Shown here: piece by piece, positions 7,848 through 15,627 of the stretch
Position numbering within the stretch: the first letter of the stretch is position 1
Layout of the letters: each line of letters begins with the position of its first letter
NCBI RefSeq assembly: GCF_011090165.1
Contig: NZ_JAADJT010000002.1
Coordinates: forward strand, 310,001 to 374,000
DNA length: 64,000 nt
Direction: 5' to 3'
Source: Duganella aceris
Lineage (GTDB): Bacteria; Pseudomonadota; Gammaproteobacteria; Burkholderiales; Burkholderiaceae_D
Program-made: the position numbers and the translations under genes
The notes under the pieces: model-generated
Seen by the model: the letters and a program-made list of their open reading frames with translations, nothing else
What the model was told of the DNA's origin: nothing
The model's database searches: none

Positions 7848-10174
7848 CGCAGCCGGCCCGCTACACCGTCGCGGTGCGCGCGCTGTGCGAGTTCACCGCC
7901 AAGACCGGCGACCTCGATCTGCGCTTCACGCCGTCGCCGACGGCGCAGGAAGGCATCGCCGGCCACGGCGTGGTCACCTCGCGGCGCGGCGACGATTATC
8001 AGACCGAGGTCGCGCTGTCCGGCGACTTCGGCCCGCTGCACGTGCGCGGCCGCGCCGACGGCTACGACATCCGCGCCAACCGCCTGGAGGAAATCAAGAC
8101 CTATCGCGGCGATCTGAAGAAAATGCCGGACAACCAGCGCGCGCTGCACTGGGCGCAGGTGAAGATCTACGGCCACCTGCTGTGCCGCGACCAGGGGCTT
8201 GAGAAAATACGCCTGGCACTCGTCTATTTCGACATCGGCAACCAGAAGGAAACCGTGCTGCACGAAGACCACACGGCGGCCGATCTGCAGAGCTACTTCG
8301 AACGCCAGTGCGGGCTGTTCCTCGAATGGGCGCAAAAGGAAATGGCGCACCGCGCGGAACGCGACCTGCAACTGAAGGGGATGCGCTTCCCGCACGCCGA
8401 CTTCCGCCCCGGCCAGCGCCAGCTGGCGGAGGCCATGTACCGCGCCAGCAATCGCGGCGTCTGCCTCTTGGCGCAGGCGCCGACCGGCATCGGCAAGACC
8501 GTCGGCAGCCTGTTCCCGATGCTGAAGGCCAGCGCCGAACACGGCGTCGACAAGGTGTTCTTCCTGGCCGCGAAAACCTCGGGCCGGCGCATGGCGCTGG
8601 ACGCGGTCGACGTGATCCGCGAAGGCGCGCCGCTGCTGCCGCTGCGCACATTGGAGCTGGCGGCCAAGAGCACCGCCTGCGTCAATCCGGACAAGGCCTG
8701 CCACGGCGACTCCTGCCCGCTGGCGAAAGGCTTCTACGACCGCCTGCCGGCCGCGCGCCAGTCGGCGCTGGACCTCACGGCGCCTTCGGCCACGCCGCTG
8801 TCGCTGGACCGCGACACGCTGCGCGAGATCGCGCTGGCGCACAACGTCTGCCCGTATTATCTCAGCAGCGAGCTGGCGCGCTGGTGCGACATCGTCATCG
8901 GCGACTACAACTACTACTTCGACAGCAGCGCCATGCTGCACAGCCTCACGCAGCTCAACGACTGGAAGGTCAACGTGCTGGTCGACGAGGCACACAATAT
9001 GGTCTCGCGCGCGCGCAAGATGTATTCGGCCGACATGGAACACGCCGCCCTGCGCCTGCTGCGCAAGGCCGCGCCGGAAGAACTGAAAAAGCCGCTGGAC
9101 CGCGTGCACCGCCAATGGAACCAGCTGGAGAAGGACCAGACGCCCGAGTACCAATCCTACGCCGCGCTGCCGGAAAAATTCATGGGTGCGCTGCAGACGG
9201 CGGCCACCGCCATCTCCGACTACATGGCCGACCATCCCGGCTATGTCGACCCGGACCTGCAGAGCTTTTACTTCAACGCGCTGATGTTCGCCAAGCTGGC
9301 GGAAAGCTTCGGCGACCACGCGCTGTTCGATATCGAAAAGGCCGACGGCGCGCGCGCCAGCAACAGCAATTCGGTGCTGTGCATCCGCAACATCGTGCCG
9401 GCCCCGTACCTGAAGCCGCGCTTCGAAAGCACCCACGCCACCGCGCTGTTCTCGGCCACGCTGAGCCCATGGAATTACTTCGGCGACATGCTCGGCATGC
9501 CCGACACCACCGCCTGGGTCGACGTCGAATCGCCGTTCGTGGCCGAGCAGCTGTCGGTGCGGGTGGCGTCCCACATCTCCACCCGCTACCAGCACCGCCA
9601 GCAATCGCTGTCGCCGATCGCGGATCTGATGGGTGAGCAGTACCGCAGCCAGCGCGGCAACTACCTGGCCTTCTTCAGCAGCTTCGATTACATGGAAAAG
9701 GCGGCCCGGCTGTTCGAGGAGCGCTATCCGGAGGTGCCGGTGTGGCGCCAGTCGCGCCGCATGGACGAGGCGGAACGGGCGCAATTCCTGGCCCGGTTCA
9801 CGCTCGACAGCGAGGGCATCGGCTTCGCGGTGCTGGGCGGATCCTTCGGCGAAGGCGTGGATTTGCCGGGCGCGCGGCTGATCGGGGCCTTCGTCGCCAC
9901 GCTCGGCCTGCCGCAGATTAACCCGGTCAACGAGCAAATCCGCCAACGCATGGACGCCATTTTCGGCGCCGGCTACGACTACACCTACACCTATCCGGGC
10001 ATGCAGAAGGTGGTGCAGGCGGCCGGCCGCGTGATCCGCACCCAGTCGGATCGCGGCACCGTGCATCTGATCGACGATCGCTTCGGCCGGCCGGAAATCC
10101 AGCAGCTGATGCCGACCTGGTGGCGCGTTGAAGATATCGATAGCAAGCCGCCGATTGCTATTTGCAATGGGTAG
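7844..10174 (+). CDS. XPD/DinG-like ATP-dependent DNA helicase with N-terminal RecB/Cas4-like nuclease domain
   Basis: A 776-residue protein starting MTQPARYTVAVRALCEF at the ATGA overlap with the FAN1 gene; the open frame extends far upstream, but that part is out of frame with the nuclease gene. Residues 1-190 look like a PD-(D/E)XK nuclease (HVRGRADGYDI, RLEEIKTYRGD, HWAQVKIYGHLL). The helicase part has Walker A QAPTGIGKT near 210, a cysteine cluster between motifs Ia and II (CVNPDKACHGDSC and a later CPYY) that fits a 4Fe-4S site as in XPD/DinG, VDEAHNM near 380, and C-terminal motifs GSFGEGVDLPG and QAAGRVIRTQSDRG. XPD-type enzymes unwind DNA 5'-to-3'. Pairing with FAN1 suggests crosslink or flap repair. 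Confidence 0.88.
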   Translation: MTQPARYTVAVRALCEFTAKTGDLDLRFTPSPTAQEGIAGHGVVTSRRGDDYQTEVALSGDFGPLHVRGRADGYDIRANRLEEIKTYRGDLKKMPDNQRALHWAQVKIYGHLLCRDQGLEKIRLALVYFDIGNQKETVLHEDHTAADLQSYFERQCGLFLEWAQKEMAHRAERDLQLKGMRFPHADFRPGQRQLAEAMYRASNRGVCLLAQAPTGIGKTVGSLFPMLKASAEHGVDKVFFLAAKTSGRRMALDAVDVIREGAPLLPLRTLELAAKSTACVNPDKACHGDSCPLAKGFYDRLPAARQSALDLTAPSATPLSLDRDTLREIALAHNVCPYYLSSELARWCDIVIGDYNYYFDSSAMLHSLTQLNDWKVNVLVDEAHNMVSRARKMYSADMEHAALRLLRKAAPEELKKPLDRVHRQWNQLEKDQTPEYQSYAALPEKFMGALQTAATAISDYMADHPGYVDPDLQSFYFNALMFAKLAESFGDHALFDIEKADGARASNSNSVLCIRNIVPAPYLKPRFESTHATALFSATLSPWNYFGDMLGMPDTTAWVDVESPFVAEQLSVRVASHISTRYQHRQQSLSPIADLMGEQYRSQRGNYLAFFSSFDYMEKAARLFEERYPEVPVWRQSRRMDEAERAQFLARFTLDSEGIGFAVLGGSFGEGVDLPGARLIGAFVATLGLPQINPVNEQIRQRMDAIFGAGYDYTYTYPGMQKVVQAAGRVIRTQSDRGTVHLIDDRFGRPEIQQLMPTWWRVEDIDSKPPIAICNG

Positions 10175-10183
10175 TGACTATCA

Positions 10184-10207
10184 AGTCTGCTATGCTGCAA
10201 GCAGACT
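10184..10207. other. Hairpin downstream of the helicase gene
   Basis: AGTCTGCT (10184-10191) and AGCAGACT (10200-10207) form a perfect 8-bp stem ten bases after the stop codon. There is no T-run, so it may be an RNA-end-stabilising or weak terminating hairpin. Confidence 0.4.
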
Positions 10208-10298
10208 GATTCCGCGCCCCGCCTTCGCGCGACCATTGCCGTTCCGGCTATCCTCACCCCAGCTTAGTGAGCAGTTCAGTATTCGAGGATGTTCGACC

Positions 10299-10484
10299 AT
10301 GCAACCCCGTGAAAACACCCGCCTCGCGAAGACCATCGAGCAGGCGATCGTCATCGATTCCACCTATGGCGCGGCGAAAGCGTGGGCGTATCTATCATCC
10401 CACAAGGTGCCCACCCCGACCATCTTGCGCGTACTGTCGAGCAACGACCAACGCCGCGCCTCCGACCGCCAGCTCACGTCATAG
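10299..10484 (+). CDS. Small hypothetical protein (61 residues)
   Basis: MQPRENTRLAKTIEQAIVI followed by DSTYGAAKAWAYLSSHKVPTP and an Arg-rich tail. Similar short proteins with the pattern AWAYL...VP.P.ILRVLS occur in Oxalobacteraceae. A GAGG lies about ten bases before the ATG. It is soluble, mostly helical by composition, with no recognisable domain. Its last ten bases overlap the end of the convergent LytTR regulator gene. The reading could start further upstream, but nothing supports that. No function can be assigned. Confidence 0.55.
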   Translation: MQPRENTRLAKTIEQAIVIDSTYGAAKAWAYLSSHKVPTPTILRVLSSNDQRRASDRQLTS

Positions 10485-11211
10485 CGGCGCGGATCTTCTG
10501 GTAGCCACTGCGGCTGATCGGCAGGCGGCCGCCGTCCTTCAGGATCGCGACGTGGCTGTCCTTGGTGGCCTGCTCGATGCGGTCGACGAAGGCGATGTTG
10601 ACGATGTAGGAGCGATGGATGCGCAGGAACTGCTCGGCGTCCAGCTGCGCCTCCAGCTCCGCCATGCGCTGATTCTTCAGATACGACTTGCCCTCCGAAC
10701 GAATCTGCACGTAATCGTCCTGCGCTTCGATATGCTCGATCTTGTCGGCGTTGATCACGTGGACCTTGGCGCCGTCGCGGATCAGCACGCGGCCCACGGG
10801 CTTGTTGCGGCCCGCCGCCTCGCGCACGATGTTCTCCACGGCGGCATCGCCCGCGCCCTTGCCCATGTTAGCGCGCGCATGCGCCAGCGCCTGGTCGAAG
10901 CGCTGCTGGCTGAAAGGCTTGAGCAGGTAATCCAGCGCGTGAAACTCGAAAGCCTTGATCGCAAACTGGTCGAAGGCGGTGGCGAAGATGTAGCGCGTCT
11001 TGTTGCCGGCCAGTTCGGCCACTTCGAAGCCGTCCAGCTTCGGCATCTGGATATCCAGGAACACCAGGTCAGGCGCCAGCTCGGTGATCGCCTTGACCGC
11101 CTCGAAGCCGTTGGCGCATTCGGCCACGATCTCCACGTCCGCATGCTCGGCCAGGTACTCGCGTACCACGCCGCGCGCCAGCATTTCATCGTCCACGATG
11201 ATGATGCGCAT
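10474..11211 (-). CDS. LytTR-family response regulator
   Basis: A 245-residue regulator. The receiver domain (1-120) has the acid pair (IIIVDDEMLA), phospho-Asp in VFLDIQMPKLDG and the Lys in YLLKPFSQQRF. The C-terminal LytTR DNA-binding domain carries VHVINADKIEHIEAQDDYVQI and FLRIHRSYIVNIAFVDRI. This is the LytR/AlgR architecture. It follows the LytS-like kinase gene with a four-base gap and completes a four-gene minus-strand operon with two LiaF-like membrane proteins. The likely role is transcription control in response to cell-envelope state; targets are unknown. Confidence 0.95.
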   Translation of the reverse strand: MRIIIVDDEMLARGVVREYLAEHADVEIVAECANGFEAVKAITELAPDLVFLDIQMPKLDGFEVAELAGNKTRYIFATAFDQFAIKAFEFHALDYLLKPFSQQRFDQALAHARANMGKGAGDAAVENIVREAAGRNKPVGRVLIRDGAKVHVINADKIEHIEAQDDYVQIRSEGKSYLKNQRMAELEAQLDAEQFLRIHRSYIVNIAFVDRIEQATKDSHVAILKDGGRLPISRSGYQKIRAAMT

Positions 11212-11215
11212 CGCC

Positions 11216-12295
11216 TTACTCCCTTTGTTCGCCGGCTTGTGCGGGCATCGTGATGTCCACGCCGAAGCTGTTGTTGGTCAAGCCCCAGTGGATGCTGGCT
11301 TCGTGTTTGTAGGCGCCGGACAAACGCTGGCGGACATTGGTCAGGCCGATGCCATGGCCGTCGCCGCCGCCCGACGGCCCGTCGGCGTCGACCGGATTGT
11401 CGACGCGGATATGCAGCATCGATCCGCTGCGCCGCGCCGTGACTCGTATCGTGCCGCCTTCCGGCAGGCTGCAGATGCCGTGCTTGACCGCGTTCTCCAC
11501 CAGCGGCTGGATGATCATCGGCGGCACCAGGCAGGCGGCGGCTTCGGCTTCGATCGCCTCCTCCACCAGCAGCCGCTCGCCGAAGCGCACCTGCTCGATC
11601 GCCAGGAAGTGCCGGATCAGCACCATCTCCTCGCCCAGCGTGACCTTCTTGTGGGCTTCCATGCCCAGGCTCTGGCGGAAGAAACTGGCCAGTTCCAGCG
11701 TCATGCGGCGCGCCGCCTTCGGGTCCTGCGAGGTCAAGGCGCTGATCGAGTTCAGGCTGTTGAACAGGAAGTGCGGATCGATCTGGGTGCGCAGCATGCG
11801 CAGCTCGGCCTCCTGCGCCATCAGCAGCGATTCGAGCTCGCGCTGCTCGGCGTTCTTGGCGCGGACGAATTCGATCACCAGGTAATGCACCGCCGCCGCG
11901 AAGCCGTACAGTAGTATCCCCAGGCCGACGATCAGCGCCGACAGCTGCGGCGTGAATTCGATGCCGCTCCACGCTACGCCCAACAGCTGACATAGCCCGT
12001 TCCAGAAGCGTCCCGCCATCAGCCACAGGAAGCCGGACACCAGCGCCGCCACCGTCAGCACCAGCGCGATCGACGCCGCCCTGCGGCTGCCGAGCGGATA
12101 GGCGCGGCACAGGTAGTAGGCCGAGTAGCCCGCCGCGAAGGCGTACAACAGATTCATCGGAATCGCGAACAGCATCGCGTTGGCCAGCGGTGCGTCGCTC
12201 GCCAGCGAGATCACGCCGCCCAGCGCGCAGCCGATGAACAGCCACACCGAGAGGTAGATGATCGCGCCACGGCGCGAGGAGGAAATCTCCTGCAT
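11216..12295 (-). CDS. LytS/YehU-type sensor histidine kinase
   Basis: A 359-residue membrane kinase. The N-terminal half has about five hydrophobic segments (for example IIYLSVWLFIGCALGGVISLA and AMLFAIPMNLLYAFAAGY). Then a short coiled coil leads to the His_kinase domain with LRTQIDPHFLFNSLNSISAL, where the His of DPHFLFN is the phosphorylation site, and an HATPase with IIQPLVENAVKHG and GHGIGLTNVRQRL. The start at 12295 is two bases from the LiaF-like stop upstream. Its partner is the downstream LytTR regulator. Confidence 0.95.
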   Translation of the reverse strand: MQEISSSRRGAIIYLSVWLFIGCALGGVISLASDAPLANAMLFAIPMNLLYAFAAGYSAYYLCRAYPLGSRRAASIALVLTVAALVSGFLWLMAGRFWNGLCQLLGVAWSGIEFTPQLSALIVGLGILLYGFAAAVHYLVIEFVRAKNAEQRELESLLMAQEAELRMLRTQIDPHFLFNSLNSISALTSQDPKAARRMTLELASFFRQSLGMEAHKKVTLGEEMVLIRHFLAIEQVRFGERLLVEEAIEAEAAACLVPPMIIQPLVENAVKHGICSLPEGGTIRVTARRSGSMLHIRVDNPVDADGPSGGGDGHGIGLTNVRQRLSGAYKHEASIHWGLTNNSFGVDITMPAQAGEQRE

Positions 12296-12297
12296 GC

Positions 12298-13008
12298 CTA
12301 GTTACGCACTTCCAGACCGCCCATGATGACGTAGCCGCGGATGATCAGGCGCTTGCCGGTGTCGGCCGGCGGCGGCACGGTCTTCTCTTCGAAGCCGCCC
12401 ATGATCGGCGTGCCATGCAACACCACCGCCCAGTCGACCGGCACCTTGACCGTGATCCCGCCAAACAGCGAGAACACGTTCAGCACCGCCTCGCCGTTGA
12501 TCGACGACTGGCGCAGATCCAGCTCGGCGCCGCCCATCACCGCCGTCACCTCGCCGCCGCGAAAATCCGGCGTGGTGATGCGGTTCTTGTAGTTGCCCAT
12601 GATCGAGGTGATGTTGACATCGGGTTCGTTGTAGTCCTTGTCGACGGTCTTGCCGATGCCGTCGAAGACCGAGCGGCCGCTGGTCGACTTGAACACCACC
12701 GCCAGTCCGGCGGCGATCAGCAGGATCGGCCACAGCGTACGCCAGCTGATCGCCAGCAGGCCGGTCTCCTTGAGCATGGTCAGGGTGCCGATCGCGGTCA
12801 GCGCGGCGCCGACCACCATGCCGGAGCGGGTGCGGGTTTGCAGCAGCTTCAGGATGCCGAAGAAAATCAGCGCGGTCGGCCAGATGTGCAGCCGGATGTT
12901 CAGATCGAGCCAGCCCAGGTTATCGAGCAGGAACAGCAGGCCGATGGCGATCACGAACAGGCCGATGATCATCTGCGCGGCCGGGCTACGCTGGAGATTG
13001 GTGCTCAT
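12298..13008 (-). CDS. LiaF-like membrane protein (DUF5668 with C-terminal LiaF domain)
   Basis: A 236-residue protein with four hydrophobic helices in the first 120 residues (IIGLFVIAIGLLFLLDNLGW; LHIWPTALIFFGILKLL; two more), then a soluble beta-rich domain with repeated Gly-Gly turns (SIMGNYKNRIT, VTAVMGGAELDLR, SLFGGITVKVP, TPIMGGFEEK, VIMGGLEVRN). This beta-helix-like part is typical of the LiaF C-terminal domain. In Firmicutes LiaF restrains the LiaRS envelope-stress system. The ATG at 13008 was chosen because GGGAG precedes it and it overlaps the previous stop by four bases (ATGA). Confidence 0.85.
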   Translation of the reverse strand: MSTNLQRSPAAQMIIGLFVIAIGLLFLLDNLGWLDLNIRLHIWPTALIFFGILKLLQTRTRSGMVVGAALTAIGTLTMLKETGLLAISWRTLWPILLIAAGLAVVFKSTSGRSVFDGIGKTVDKDYNEPDVNITSIMGNYKNRITTPDFRGGEVTAVMGGAELDLRQSSINGEAVLNVFSLFGGITVKVPVDWAVVLHGTPIMGGFEEKTVPPPADTGKRLIIRGYVIMGGLEVRN

Positions 13009-13382
13009 TTCTGCTCCCGGGCCGTGGCGAACACATTGTCCAGCAATGGCCGCAGCATCATGCCGAGGCCCCAGGCAACCAGCAGCGCCGGCCAGGTCTG
13101 GCCAAAGCTCAGGCCCCACACGTGGTTGAAGGAGACGTACCACCAGCCGGCGAAGAAGATCTCCGACAGGCCGTTGAGCAGGTAGCGCGGCGTGGTCGGC
13201 GGGATGATCTTGGTGAGACCGCTGACCACCAGCACCCATGGCCACCAGCGCCAGAAGCTCGCCAGCTCGAAGTCGAGTTGAATCACGCCGGCGCGGTCCA
13301 GCAGCAGCACGCAGCCGGCGACGATCAGCGCCGTGCCCCAGACGATTTGCTGGCGCCAGCGGTAGGCGGTGTGTATGTTCAT
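13005..13382 (-). CDS. DUF5668 (LiaI/LiaF-like transmembrane) protein
   Basis: A 125-residue integral membrane protein: IVWGTALIVAGCVLLLDRAGV and FWRWWPWVLVVSGLTKII form the DUF5668 helical pair, then LSEIFFAGWWYVSFN and WPALLVAWGLGMMLRPLL form another pair. It is the first gene of the four-gene operon. It lacks the soluble LiaF domain carried by its partner. A role as a membrane sensor or modulator of the LytS-like kinase is inferred from position only. Confidence 0.8.
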   Translation of the reverse strand: MNIHTAYRWRQQIVWGTALIVAGCVLLLDRAGVIQLDFELASFWRWWPWVLVVSGLTKIIPPTTPRYLLNGLSEIFFAGWWYVSFNHVWGLSFGQTWPALLVAWGLGMMLRPLLDNVFATAREQK

Positions 13383-13480
13383 GTCAGTTCTCCAAGTCGG
13401 TATGGATAGAACAATACCGGGGAACTGGTGGCGGCGAAACCGCTATTCGGCGAACGGCGGAAAAGCGCCGGTGAACGGCG

Positions 13481-13515
13481 AAAAAAAACCCACGCCCTGC
13501 ATGGGGTGGGTTTTT
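13481..13515 (-). terminator. Terminator of the 53-residue gene
   Basis: On the minus strand AAAACCCAC...GTGGGTTTT form a 9-bp stem topped by CCCC/GGGG pairing, followed by eight T residues. It lies 26 bases after the small-gene stop and before the DUF5668 operon. Confidence 0.85.
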
Positions 13516-13540
13516 CGATGCTGCCGGAGGCGGCGCCGCG

Positions 13541-13702
13541 TCAGGAGCGGCTGCCGTTGCTGACCTTTTGCTCGAACAGCATCATGTTCCATCCGAGCTG
13601 GCGGCGGATTTCTTCCGGCGTCGGCGGCGGCTTGACTTCCTGCGAGCGGCGCTCAAGGTAGGCCCGTACCAAATACTTGGAAGGATGCGTAGTCTGCGTC
13701 AT
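13541..13702 (-). CDS. Small conserved-looking protein, 53 residues
   Basis: A short gene: MTQTTHPSKYLVRAYLERRS, then QEVKPPPTPEEIRRQLGWNM, then MLFEQKVSNGSRS. GGAGG sits five bases before the ATG, and a strong minus-strand terminator follows the stop, so it has all the parts of an expressed gene. The PPPTPEEIRRQLGW segment resembles small proteins seen in other Oxalobacteraceae. No domain or function is recognised; it is cytosolic and basic with a Pro-rich middle. Confidence 0.75.
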   Translation of the reverse strand: MTQTTHPSKYLVRAYLERRSQEVKPPPTPEEIRRQLGWNMMLFEQKVSNGSRS

Positions 13703-13867
13703 GATGACCTCCGAAGAGCGGCAACATCTTGTTGTTTGGTGCCGGTACTTGAGGCTACCGGCTTTACCTGCTGCCGAGTACCTCCCTTAAGAAGTACTCC
13801 AAGCACGCAAGGCCAGTGTAGCGCCGCGCCGCCGCGCCTTCTGTACGGCGCCGCACCAATCAGCTGA

Positions 13868-14749
13868 TCAGAGTTTTTGCTGCAGGAATTCGAGGAAGCA
13901 GCTGATCCGCTGCGCCAGCTGGGTGTTGCGGTAGTAGACCGCGTGGATCTGCTGGCGGTAGCCGGTGTAGTAAGGCTCCAATACCTTGACCAGGCGGCCG
14001 GCCTCGATGTCGCCCCGCGTCATGAAGTCCGCCAGGCAGACGATGCCCTGCCCGGCCAAGGCCAGCTGGCGCAGTGTCTCGCCGCTGGAGGCGGCGATCG
14101 ACGGCGTGATGGGCAGGCTGTTGCCGCTGGCGTGGCGCAGCGGCCAGTGATTGCCCAGCTCATACTGCGCGAAGCCGATCAGCGAGTGACGCGCCAGGTC
14201 CTCCGGCGTTTGCGGCGTGCCGTTCTGACTCAGGTACCCGGGACTGGCCAGCACGTACAGGGGACTGGAACTGAGCGGACGCGCGTGCAGCGTCGAATCG
14301 ATCAGCGTGCCGATGCGGATCGCGATGTCGGTGCGGTGTTCGATCAGGTCGGTGATCTGGTCGTTGCTGCTCAATTCGAGACGGATGTCCGGATACAGCG
14401 CGCGGAATTCCGCCATGTGCGGCACCACGCAATGCAGCATGAACGGCGAGGCCGCGTCCACGCACAGGCGGCCGGCGGGCTTCTGGCGGCGGATGCGGAT
14501 GGTTTCCTCCGCCTCCTCCATCGCGCCGAGAATGGCGCGGGCGCGCTCAAGAAACAGCTGTCCCTCCTCGGTTAGTTCCATGCGCCGCGTGGTGCGCGTC
14601 AGCAGCGAGGTCGATAGCTTGTCCTCCAGCCGCGACAGCGCACGGCTGACGCCGGACGTGGTCTGCCCCAGGTGCACCGAGGCGGCGCTGAGCGTGCCGC
14701 TGTCGATCACGGTGATGAAGGTCTTTAAATCGTCCGAGTTAATTTCCAC
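13868..14749 (-). CDS. LysR-family transcriptional regulator
   Basis: A 293-residue protein with an N-terminal winged helix (DLKTFITVIDSGTLSAASVHLGQTTSGVSRALSRLEDKL) and a LysR substrate-binding domain from about residue 88, with patterns of the CrgA/AaeR-type group (GRLCVDAASPF, IRLELSSNDQITDLIEHRTDIAIRIG). Such regulators usually control a neighbouring gene in response to a small molecule. The nearest gene upstream on the same strand is trhA, 25 bases away, so the two may be co-transcribed; no divergent target is present. The effector is unknown. Confidence 0.93.
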   Translation of the reverse strand: MEINSDDLKTFITVIDSGTLSAASVHLGQTTSGVSRALSRLEDKLSTSLLTRTTRRMELTEEGQLFLERARAILGAMEEAEETIRIRRQKPAGRLCVDAASPFMLHCVVPHMAEFRALYPDIRLELSSNDQITDLIEHRTDIAIRIGTLIDSTLHARPLSSSPLYVLASPGYLSQNGTPQTPEDLARHSLIGFAQYELGNHWPLRHASGNSLPITPSIAASSGETLRQLALAGQGIVCLADFMTRGDIEAGRLVKVLEPYYTGYRQQIHAVYYRNTQLAQRISCFLEFLQQKL

Positions 14750-14774
14750 GGGTTTCCATCCTTACGCCACATAC

Positions 14775-15392
14775 TTATGCCACATACAGCAGCACCGCGC
14801 CAAAATGGCATGCGCTGCCGCCAAGTACAAACAAATGCCACACGCCGTGGCCATAACGCCATTTATGGTCGGTGACGAAAAAAGCGATACCGACGGTGTA
14901 CACCACGCCTCCGGCGGCGAGCCACATGAAGCCGTTCCAGCCCAGCGCGTCGATCAGCGGTCCGGCGCCGATCACGGCGACCCAGCCCATCGCCACGTAA
15001 ATCACCAGCGACAAAACGCGGGCGCCCTTGGCGAACCAGATCTCTTGCAAGATACCGATCACCGCCAAGCCCCATACTATGCCGAATAGCGACCAGCCCC
15101 ACGGTCCGCGCAGGCTGACCAGCGTGAACGGGGTGTAGCTGCCGGCGATCAGCAGGTAGATGGCGCAGTAATCCATCCGCCGCAGCACGTCCTTGGCCCG
15201 GCCGCGGAAGCTGTGATAGAGCGTCGAGGTCAGGTACAGGCCGAACAGCGTCGCGGCGTAGACGCTGAAACTGACCACTTTCCAGGCGTCGCCGCTGCGC
15301 GCGGCCAGGACGATCAACAGCGTGCCGCCGATGGCCGCCAATGCGGCGCCCACGGTATGCGTGATGCTGTTGAAGCGCTCTCCGTAATACAT
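14775..15392 (-). CDS. trhA: Hemolysin III / PAQR-family membrane protein (TrhA)
   Basis: A 205-residue protein with seven hydrophobic segments and the hemolysin-III/PAQR signature: GERFNSITHTVGAALA at the start, LTSTLYHSFRGRAKDVLRRMDYCAIYLLIAGSYTPF in the middle, and WHLFVLGGSACHFGAVL at the end. The conserved Ser/His/Asp set (STLYHS, MDYCAIY, WHLFVLGGSACH) fits a metal-dependent hydrolase of the CREST superfamily. E. coli TrhA affects membrane energetics and unsaturated lipid homeostasis. Length is typical (about 205-220). Confidence 0.93.
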   Translation of the reverse strand: MYYGERFNSITHTVGAALAAIGGTLLIVLAARSGDAWKVVSFSVYAATLFGLYLTSTLYHSFRGRAKDVLRRMDYCAIYLLIAGSYTPFTLVSLRGPWGWSLFGIVWGLAVIGILQEIWFAKGARVLSLVIYVAMGWVAVIGAGPLIDALGWNGFMWLAAGGVVYTVGIAFFVTDHKWRYGHGVWHLFVLGGSACHFGAVLLYVA

Positions 15393-15569
15393 AAGTTTCC
15401 GATGCTAGAGGGCTGCGGCTGGGATAGCTGCGGCCACGCGCATTGTACCCCTATGCGGGTTCCACGCTGTCGTTATCAAATGCTCAAGCGTAACAGATTT
15501 GGAATTGATATGAAGAAATGTTACAAATGGATATAATTTAGTTCACTTGGTGGCTTGCATATTGCTGGC

Positions 15570-15599
15570 TTGACGCTAATGCGACATGTGTCGCATAAT
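15570..15599 (+). promoter_or_regulatory. Promoter with overlapping dyad operator upstream of the M56-M23 gene
   Basis: TTGACG at 15570-15575 and CATAAT at 15594-15599 are 18 bases apart. The spacer contains TGCGACA-TG-TGTCGCA (15580-15595), a perfect 7-2-7 inverted repeat reaching the -10 box, which is the geometry of a repressor site. M56 genes are often controlled by a BlaI/MecI-type repressor, but no such gene is adjacent here. Confidence 0.55.
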
Positions 15600-15627
15600 C
15601 ACCCTATTAGTCGCACAGGGGTATTCG

